In this document: piece by piece, positions 8,155-13,456 of the stretch
How positions within the stretch are numbered: the first letter of the stretch is position 1
Layout of the letters: each line of letters begins with the position of its first letter
DNA from: Tannerella sp.
GTDB lineage: Bacteria > Bacteroidota > Bacteroidia > Bacteroidales > Tannerellaceae
Direction: 5' to 3'
NCBI GenBank assembly: GCA_031282485.1
Contig: JAITDQ010000269.1
Span: 1-13,456 of the forward strand
DNA: 13,456 bases
Translations under genes and position numbers: made by a program
The notes under the pieces: generated by a model
Told to the model about the DNA's origin: nothing
Seen by the model: the letters and a program-made list of their open reading frames with translations, nothing else
Database searches by the model: none

Positions 8155-8697
8155 ATGGTATACAAATTTTTATTATTATCCGACGAAGTGGACAATTTCA
8201 AAAGAGAAATACAGATAAGTTCACAGGCTACGTTCTTTGACCTTCATAACGAGATTCTTAAATCGACCGGATATGAAGAAAAACAAATGTACTCGTTTTT
8301 TATCTGCGGGAATGACTGGAGTAAACATACCGAAGTCACGCTGATAGAAATGGACACGTCTTCGGAAGAAGACAGTTATATAATGGACCGGACGCTTCTG
8401 GAAGATTTGCTCGAAGAAGAACATCAGAAACTTCTTTACGTATTCGACCCGTTGACGGAACGCGTCTTTTTTATCGAACTTCGTGAAATAATCACGGGAA
8501 AAGACCTGAAAAAACCCGTATGCAGTAAATCCGTCGGAGAACCGCCGAAACAATTTATCGATTTTGATATCGTGAGCAACGACATCAGTACCGATCTGGG
8601 AGAAAACTTCTACGGGGACGACGAATTTGATGAGGAGGATCTCGCAGGTCTGGACGAAGATACGTTTGAGAACCGCCTGACGGACGAACGATTCTAA
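8155..8697 (+). CDS. pRiA4b ORF-3-like (IS1096 TnpR-like) protein with acidic tail
   Basis: I recognise this 180-residue protein as resembling the plasmid pRiA4b ORF-3 family (also called IS1096 element passenger TnpR-like), whose biochemical role is unknown. Supporting segments are the start MVYKFLLLSDEV, FKREIQISSQATFFDLHNEIL, then YSFFICGNDW and LLYVFDPLTERVFFIEL, which give the alternating strand-helix pattern of that small fold. No catalytic motif is evident. The last 45 residues (136-180) hold 18 Asp/Glu and only two Arg, a strongly acidic and probably disordered tail. Despite the family name there is no transposase, terminal repeat or odd composition nearby; the gene sits between lpxA and miaA with its own promoter, so it looks like a resident chromosomal gene. 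No function is assigned. Confidence 0.75.
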   Translation: MVYKFLLLSDEVDNFKREIQISSQATFFDLHNEILKSTGYEEKQMYSFFICGNDWSKHTEVTLIEMDTSSEEDSYIMDRTLLEDLLEEEHQKLLYVFDPLTERVFFIELREIITGKDLKKPVCSKSVGEPPKQFIDFDIVSNDISTDLGENFYGDDEFDEEDLAGLDEDTFENRLTDERF

Positions 8698-8766
8698 ATG
8701 AAAATACGCGTCGTTGTTTCACGTTCGTTACAGAAAGCGTTTTCGAACCTTTGAACGGAATTCCGA

Positions 8767-9675
8767 ATGAAGATATTATTTGTTTTACTCGGACCAACGG
8801 GCGTCGGAAAAACAGCGTTAAGCATCAGCATTGCCCGCCATACGGGAAGTCCCGTCATATCGGCAGACTCGCGCCAGATATATAAGGAATTACCCATAGG
8901 TACGGCAGCTCCCGGGGAAAATTATGTGAACCTCGTCAAGCATTATTTCGTCGCCACACATACGATCTCCGACTATTACAGTGCAAGTATTTTTGAAGAA
9001 GAAGCGGTTTCCCTGATCAACAAACTTCACGAATCACAACCTTTCCTGCTGCTTTGCGGCGGTTCGATGATGTATATCGACGCCGTGTGTAAAGGTATTG
9101 ACGAAATGCCGACCGTGACGCCCGAAATACGCAACACCTTATGGGAACAATTCGACAGGGAAGGACTTGCCCCGATACTCGAAGAATTAAAGGCGTCAGA
9201 CCCCGTCCACTACGACAAAGTCGACCGCATGAATCACCGGCGTGTTATCCATGCGGTTGAAATATGCAGAATGACCGGCAAACCGTATTCTTCATTCCGT
9301 ACACAACGGGTAAAAGAACGCCCTTTCCGGATTTGCAAAATCGGACTTGCACGCGAACGGACGGAACTGTTCGAGCGCATAAACAGACGCGTTGACGATA
9401 TGATCGTCAACGGTTTCATCGAAGAAGCGCGGAGCGTTTACCCGATGCGCAACCTGAACGCACTCAATACCGTAGGATACAAAGAACTGTTTTTGTACTT
9501 CGACGGGATATATACGCTCGACGAAGCCGTGGAAAAAATAAAACGTAACACGCGCATCTATGCCCGCAAACAAATGACATGGTTCCGGCGCGATCCCGAA
9601 ATACAGTGGTTTAACCCTGATAATGAAAAACATATCCTGTCATATATTGACCGTATATGTAACGCCGCACCGTGA
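8767..9675 (+). CDS. miaA: tRNA dimethylallyltransferase
   Basis: MiaA transfers a dimethylallyl group from DMAPP to N6 of A37 in tRNAs reading codons that begin with U, improving decoding. The 302-residue length is typical. The P-loop-like pyrophosphate site is GPTGVGKT at 9-16, followed by ADSRQIY at 33-39 with D34 as the likely base, the LCGGSMMYIDAV segment, and the tRNA-binding stretch HRRVIHAVEICRMTGKPYS. The C-terminal region has the usual YKELFLYFDG and the conserved RIYARKQMTWFRRDP. An in-frame TGA at 8752-8754 blocks any longer start, and MKILFVLLGPT is the expected N terminus. The gene is 69 bp after the pRiA4b ORF-3-like gene, with no strong promoter between, so the two are probably cotranscribed. 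Confidence 0.96.
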   Translation: MKILFVLLGPTGVGKTALSISIARHTGSPVISADSRQIYKELPIGTAAPGENYVNLVKHYFVATHTISDYYSASIFEEEAVSLINKLHESQPFLLLCGGSMMYIDAVCKGIDEMPTVTPEIRNTLWEQFDREGLAPILEELKASDPVHYDKVDRMNHRRVIHAVEICRMTGKPYSSFRTQRVKERPFRICKIGLARERTELFERINRRVDDMIVNGFIEEARSVYPMRNLNALNTVGYKELFLYFDGIYTLDEAVEKIKRNTRIYARKQMTWFRRDPEIQWFNPDNEKHILSYIDRICNAAP

Positions 9676-9713
9676 TTTATGTTTTTTTAATATATTAGTT
9701 TGAGTTTTTCCTC

Positions 9714-9721
9714 TATCTTTA
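9714..9721 (+). promoter_or_regulatory. Possible -7 box before the TPR/propeller gene
   Basis: TATCTTTA matches five of six fixed bases of TAnnTTTG and lies 33 bp before the ATG at 9755, in the AT-rich 79-bp gap after miaA. A TTTG at 9699-9702 is only 11 bp upstream, too close for a standard -33. AATATTTG at 9731-9738 is an alternative, which would leave a leader of about 10 nt. Confidence 0.3.
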
Positions 9722-9754
9722 CACGGAAAAAATATTTGTAATTTATTGCAACTA

Positions 9755-11191
9755 ATGATACAAAAGCTTGTTAAAACATTTCTCGCATTTTTATTTATGT
9801 CGATATGTTTCCCCGGATATGCCCAAAGCCTTGACCAGGCGAAGATTTTATATAACGAAGGCAAATATGAGGAAGCAAAACCCGTTTTTGAAAAACTTGT
9901 CAGGCAATCGCCGAACAATTCTTCATATAATCAATGGTACGGCGTATGTTGCTATGAAACCGGCGACTTGGAAAAGGCGGAAAAACATCTGCTTGTTGCC
10001 AACAAACGCAACGTGATGGAATCTTACCGTTACCTTGCCGGCCTCTACATGGGCATGTACCGTTTCGATAAAGCAATCGAAATGTGGGAAGGATATATCG
10101 ACCTGCAGAAAAAGAAAAAAGAAGATATTAAGGATTCGGAAACAAAACTGGAACAGGCGCGAAACCTGTACCGCATGCAGGAAAAAACAGAAGACATACA
10201 AGTTATAGACAGCATTATCGTAAGTAAGGAAATGTTTCTTAATGCATACAGCCTGAGCGAAGAATGTGGCAACATCATGTATTATGACGAATTTTTCAAA
10301 AACCCGCAGCCTGTTTCATCCGTTGTTTACCAAAATCAGAAAGGAGACAAAATCTATTATGCACGCCCGTCGGAATACGGCGTTTATACGCTTTATTCCC
10401 AAAATAAACTGCTTGATGCCTGGGGCGATGAGAAAATTCTCCTGACGGACAATTCGAACGATAACAACTACCCGTTCGTGCTGTCCGACGGCATTACGGT
10501 GTATTTTTCGTCAAAAGGTAACGGCTCTATCGGCGGCTACGACATTTTTGTCACACGTTACAATACGAATACCAATTCATATCTGGCGCCCGAACAAATG
10601 GGTATGCCGTTCAACTCTCCGGCGAATGACTATATGATGATACTTGATGAAACGAAAGGTCTGGGGTGGTTTGTCTCCGACCGGAACCAGCCGGAAGATA
10701 AAGTCTGCGTGTATCTTTTCATACCCGATCCGTCACGCAAACGTATTGAAAATATTGAAGAACCCGACGTATTAATCAGACGCGCCTCGCTGACGTCCAT
10801 AAAAGATACATGGAAAGAAAACGCCAATTATTCGGATCTGATAACCCTTGCTCATAAAGACCTGACAACAAAGGAAAAAAAGGCAGAACGCGATTTCGTT
10901 TTTATCGTAAACGACAAGACAACATATTACACGCTGAATGAAATAAAAAGCCATGAAGCTAAAGAGCTTTATTCGGAAGTAATCAAGTTAAGCAAACAAA
11001 TAGAATCTTTAAAAAATAAATTGGACGAGACACGCGATTCTTATTCCAAAGGTAATGCCTCCGTGCGTGAACAGCTGAACCCGACTATATTGCAGGCGGA
11101 AAACCAGCTCTACCGGCTCATGGAAAATGCCCGGATACAGGAGAAGAAGGCGCGTAATGCGGAAAATCGTCAAATCGGCTTTAAGTACTAA
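9755..11191 (+). CDS. Secreted TPR and PD40-type beta-propeller protein with C-terminal coiled coil
   Basis: The 478-residue protein is probably periplasmic or outer-membrane associated; its molecular function is unknown. The ATG at 9755 is preferred over an in-frame TTG at 9746 because it begins a clear signal peptide (1-23, cleavage after GYA). Three TPR-like units follow at about 29-58, 60-90 and 92-120, each with the G-x-Y/A pattern such as YNEGKYEEAKPVFEKL. From about 230 to 345 are PD40/WD40-like blades, marked by LSDGITVYFSSKG at 243-255 and GGYDIFVTR from 260, then GLGWFVSDRN. Residues about 405-470 are a charged coiled coil. This is the front half of the Bacteroidota TPR-PD40-OmpA (PorE-like) arrangement, but no OmpA peptidoglycan-binding domain is present. 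It lies 20 bp before the nfeD-like gene, suggesting cotranscription with floA. Confidence 0.8.
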   Translation: MIQKLVKTFLAFLFMSICFPGYAQSLDQAKILYNEGKYEEAKPVFEKLVRQSPNNSSYNQWYGVCCYETGDLEKAEKHLLVANKRNVMESYRYLAGLYMGMYRFDKAIEMWEGYIDLQKKKKEDIKDSETKLEQARNLYRMQEKTEDIQVIDSIIVSKEMFLNAYSLSEECGNIMYYDEFFKNPQPVSSVVYQNQKGDKIYYARPSEYGVYTLYSQNKLLDAWGDEKILLTDNSNDNNYPFVLSDGITVYFSSKGNGSIGGYDIFVTRYNTNTNSYLAPEQMGMPFNSPANDYMMILDETKGLGWFVSDRNQPEDKVCVYLFIPDPSRKRIENIEEPDVLIRRASLTSIKDTWKENANYSDLITLAHKDLTTKEKKAERDFVFIVNDKTTYYTLNEIKSHEAKELYSEVIKLSKQIESLKNKLDETRDSYSKGNASVREQLNPTILQAENQLYRLMENARIQEKKARNAENRQIGFKY

Positions 11192-11211
11192 AAACATAAA
11201 AACATCATCTT

Positions 11212-11694
11212 ATGGTAACAGATATAATAATTATTGTTTTCCTGATGGCCGCAGCCATATTTCTGCTTCTGGCGGAGATCTTCCTGCTGCCGGGAATAAC
11301 GATTGCAGGTATCGGAGGCATATTGTTCGCGATTGGGGGAATCATCTATGCGTATTCCGTAAATACATTGACGGGAAACATCACAACGGTATCATCCGTT
11401 TTCATTTTCGGAGGTATTTTCTTCCGGCTGCTGCGGAGAGATTCCTTCAGCCACGTGTCCCTTAAAACGGATATCGCCTCTACCGTATCATCTCCGAAAG
11501 ACGAAAATCTGCATGTGGGAGACACGGGTATCACCCTGTCACGTCTTGCGCCCGTCGGGAAAGCCCGCTTTAACAATGTTACCGTCGAAGCCAAATCGGC
11601 CAACGAATTTATTGATGAAAATACACCGGTAGTCATAACCGGTATCGAAGGATTTAATGTAACGGTTGAAATTATAAACATTATTAATACTTAA
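11212..11694 (+). CDS. Short NfeD-like membrane protein
   Basis: This 160-residue protein has two or three hydrophobic segments (about 3-28, 30-49 and 55-73) rich in Gly, Ile and Leu, including [17 protein letters not shown], which resembles the membrane part of NfeD proteins. The soluble C-terminal region (about 90-160) contains [22 protein letters not shown] and later strands consistent with the NfeD OB-fold domain. The N-terminal serine-protease domain of long NfeD proteins is absent, so this is the short form. Short NfeD proteins are commonly encoded next to flotillin or stomatin genes and are thought to act with them in membrane microdomains; here floA starts only 4 bp after the stop. 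No catalytic residues are expected. The family call is good; the partner role is inferred from context. Confidence 0.85.
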   Translation: MVTDIIIIVFLMAAAIFLLLAEIFLLPGITIAGIGGILFAIGGIIYAYSVNTLTGNITTVSSVFIFGGIFFRLLRRDSFSHVSLKTDIASTVSSPKDENLHVGDTGITLSRLAPVGKARFNNVTVEAKSANEFIDENTPVVITGIEGFNVTVEIINIINT

Positions 11695-11698
11695 AATT

Positions 11699-12688
11699 AT
11701 GGATCTATTATTTCTTGTCACAGTCGCCATAGCGTTCGTACTGCTATGCATTTTCTTTTATTATGTGCCGTTCCTGTTATGGATTTCGGCAAAGGTATCC
11801 GGAGTAAACATCTCCCTTATCCAGCTGTTTCTGATGCGCATACGTAAAGTTCCGCCCGGCGTCATCACACGCGCCATGATCGAAGCGCACAAGGCCGGAC
11901 TGAAAACACTAACCCGTGATGAACTGGAAGCTCACTATCTCGCGGGAGGACATGTCGAACGGGTTGTTCACGCACTCGTCTCGGCGTCAAAAGCGAACAT
12001 AGACCTCTCGTTCCAAATGGCAACGGCGATCGACCTTGCCGGACGTGACGTTTTTCAGGCCGTACAGATGTCCGTAAACCCGAAAGTGATTGACACGCCA
12101 CCGGTTGCCGCCGTTGCAAAAGACGGTATTCAGCTGATAGCCAAAGCGCGTGTTACCGTACGCGCCAATATCAAACAATTAGTCGGAGGAGCGGGCGAAG
12201 AAACCATCCTTGCCCGTGTAGGCGAAGGTATCGTATCGTCCATAGGCTCTTCGGGAAGCCACAAAAGCGTACTGGAAAACCCGGATTCCATATCAAAACT
12301 TGTGCTGCGTAAAGGTCTCGACGCCGGTACTGCTTTCGAAATCCTGTCCATTGATATTGCAGACATAGACATAGGTAAGAATATCGGCGCCGTACTGCAA
12401 ATGGATCAGGCTCAAGCCGACAAGAACATCGCTCAGGCAAAAGCCGAGGAACGCCGCGCCATGGCCGTAGCAACCGAACAGGAAATGAAAGCAAAAGCAC
12501 AGGAAGCCCGTGCAAAAGTTATCGAAGCGGAAGCCGAAATACCGAAAGCAATGGCCGAAGCATTCCGTACCGGAAATCTCGGCATCATGGATTATTATCG
12601 TATGAAAAATATTGAAGCGGACACTTCCATGCGCGACGCTATCTCAAAACCGTCCTCCGGAAACCAAAACAAGCCGCTGAATGGATGA
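11699..12688 (+). CDS. floA: Flotillin-like protein FloA
   Basis: FloA is a membrane scaffold protein that forms assemblies in bacterial functional membrane microdomains. The 329-residue length fits the FloA (formerly UPF0365/YqfA) family. The N-terminal hydrophobic hairpin (about 2-32, ending [13 protein letters not shown]) anchors it, the conserved segment [22 protein letters not shown] follows, and the SPFH/PHB-like core continues to about 230 with [28 protein letters not shown]. An Ala/Glu-rich helical repeat region (about 240-290, [13 protein letters not shown] and relatives) is typical of flotillin oligomerisation segments. The ATG at 11699 follows the nfeD-like stop by 4 bp. The gene is one of the most recognisable in the window; what it organises in this organism is unknown. 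Confidence 0.95.
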   Translation: MDLLFLVTVAIAFVLLCIFFYYVPFLLWISAKVSGVNISLIQLFLMRIRKVPPGVITRAMIEAHKAGLKTLTRDELEAHYLAGGHVERVVHALVSASKANIDLSFQMATAIDLAGRDVFQAVQMSVNPKVIDTPPVAAVAKDGIQLIAKARVTVRANIKQLVGGAGEETILARVGEGIVSSIGSSGSHKSVLENPDSISKLVLRKGLDAGTAFEILSIDIADIDIGKNIGAVLQMDQAQADKNIAQAKAEERRAMAVATEQEMKAKAQEARAKVIEAEAEIPKAMAEAFRTGNLGIMDYYRMKNIEADTSMRDAISKPSSGNQNKPLNG

Positions 12689-12709
12689 AATATAGTGGTT
12701 AATAAAAGT

Positions 12710-13456
12710 ATGATGCGCATCGGAAAGTCGGAACTTATCATAAATGACGACGGAAGTATATTTCATCTTCATTTAAAACCGGAACAGCTTGCCGATCGCA
12801 TCATCCTTTGCGGCGATCCGGAGCGCGTATCTATGATTGCCGCCCGTTTCGACGCAACGGAATGTGAAGTATCAAACCGCGAATTTCATACGATTACGGG
12901 AACATACCGGGGAAAACGCATCTCGGTCGTATCACACGGCATCGGATGCGATAACATAGACATCGTCATCAACGAACTTGATGCACTTGCCAATATAGAT
13001 TTCGCATCCCGTACCGTCCGGCCGGAAATTCGTCAACTCACAATGGTGCGCATCGGAACATCGGGAGGTCTGCAACCGTTCACTCCCGTAGGAACATACG
13101 TAGCGGCGGAGAAATCAATCGGCTTCGACGGCGTCATATACTTTTACAAAGGCCATGAAACGATCCGCGACACGCTCTTAGAAGACGAACTCATACGTCA
13201 GCTCGACTGGAACATACCCGGCCTGCGCCCATATATCGTTTCTGCCGATGCCTCATTAACAGAACAAATAACCCAAGACGATATCATACGCGGAATGACA
13301 ATCGCCGCCAACGGATTTTACGGCCCCCAGGGACGGGAACTGCGCCTCCCGCTTACCGATCCGGAACTGAACAGGAAAATAGAATCTTTCCGGTTTGAAA
13401 ACAGGTGCATAACAAATTTCGAAATGGAAAGCTCCGCCTTAGCCGGACTTGCAACC
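12710..13456 (+). CDS. Nucleoside phosphorylase (uridine phosphorylase-like), 3' end cut by window edge
   Basis: The enzyme family cleaves nucleosides with phosphate to base and ribose 1-phosphate. Translation from 12710 stays open for 249 codons to the window end. Family (PNP/UDP type) marks are CGDPERV from residue 34, with G35 and D36 in the phosphate site; NREFHTITGTYRGK; HGIGCDN; RIGTSGG at 114-120; and the ribose-binding E-M-E at 238-240 in NFEMESSAL. Bacteroidota proteins of this kind are about 290 residues, so roughly 40 are missing. The start could also be the adjacent ATG at 12713 or a GTG at 12695. It lies 21 bp after floA with no evident promoter. Uridine is the likeliest substrate by resemblance, but purine or other nucleosides cannot be excluded. 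Confidence 0.88.
   Translation, partial: MMRIGKSELIINDDGSIFHLHLKPEQLADRIILCGDPERVSMIAARFDATECEVSNREFHTITGTYRGKRISVVSHGIGCDNIDIVINELDALANIDFASRTVRPEIRQLTMVRIGTSGGLQPFTPVGTYVAAEKSIGFDGVIYFYKGHETIRDTLLEDELIRQLDWNIPGLRPYIVSADASLTEQITQDDIIRGMTIAANGFYGPQGRELRLPLTDPELNRKIESFRFENRCITNFEMESSALAGLAT

Noticed and set aside
8155..8697. Insertion-element passenger gene, suggested by the IS1096 TnpR family name
   Set aside because: No transposase, terminal inverted repeat or target duplication is visible within the flanking genes, and composition matches the neighbours.
8746..8753. AACCTTTG as a miaA promoter box
   Set aside because: The first consensus base is wrong, there is no -33 element, and initiation would fall only a few bases before the ATG.
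8698..8754. 18-codon frame directly after the pRiA4b ORF-3-like stop, in the miaA frame
   Set aside because: It ends at TGA before the normal MiaA start, resembles nothing, and the MiaA N terminus is complete without it, so neither a small gene nor a broken miaA extension is supported.

Overview
The window looks like chromosomal housekeeping DNA from a member of the Bacteroidota, most likely order Bacteroidales. The evidence is a fused LpxC-FabZ protein, Bacteroidales-type PurM, a type 2 OMP decarboxylase, several matches to the Bacteroidota -7 promoter element TAnnTTTG, and start codons preceded by A-rich sequence rather than Shine-Dalgarno sites. I cannot name the genus. No transposase, integrase, phage gene, CRISPR array, tRNA or rRNA was seen. 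The gene order looks conserved rather than accessory.

Layout. Only the first gene is on the minus strand: the 5' two-thirds or so of a cytidine deaminase gene, cut by the left edge. A 223-bp divergent promoter region (369-591) separates it from thirteen features' worth of plus-strand DNA. The first plus-strand block is a secreted glucosaminidase with LysM domains, purM, prfA (release factor 1) and pyrF. A small tandem heptamer repeat lies between prfA and pyrF and supplies the pyrF start codon. The second block follows a 136-bp leader with two -7 candidates: lpxD, lpxC/fabZ and lpxA, with 4-bp gaps, coding the first acylation and deacetylation steps of lipid A synthesis plus the FabZ dehydratase that governs 3-hydroxyacyl-ACP supply. 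A probable terminator after lpxA overlaps the promoter of the next gene.

The third block holds a pRiA4b ORF-3-like protein of unknown function with a very acidic tail, and miaA (tRNA A37 prenylation). The fourth block holds a secreted TPR/PD40-type beta-propeller protein with a C-terminal coiled coil, a short NfeD-like membrane protein, flotillin-like FloA, and a nucleoside phosphorylase cut by the right edge.

How the genes fit together. Nucleotide metabolism recurs (cdd, purM, pyrF, nucleoside phosphorylase), as does envelope building (glucosaminidase, lpx genes, NfeD/FloA and the TPR/propeller protein) and translation (prfA, miaA). The least understood parts are the pRiA4b ORF-3-like gene and the TPR/propeller-NfeD-FloA group. 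I see no clear evidence of a novel defence or mobile system; the findings are mostly small regulatory architectures and poorly characterised conserved genes.
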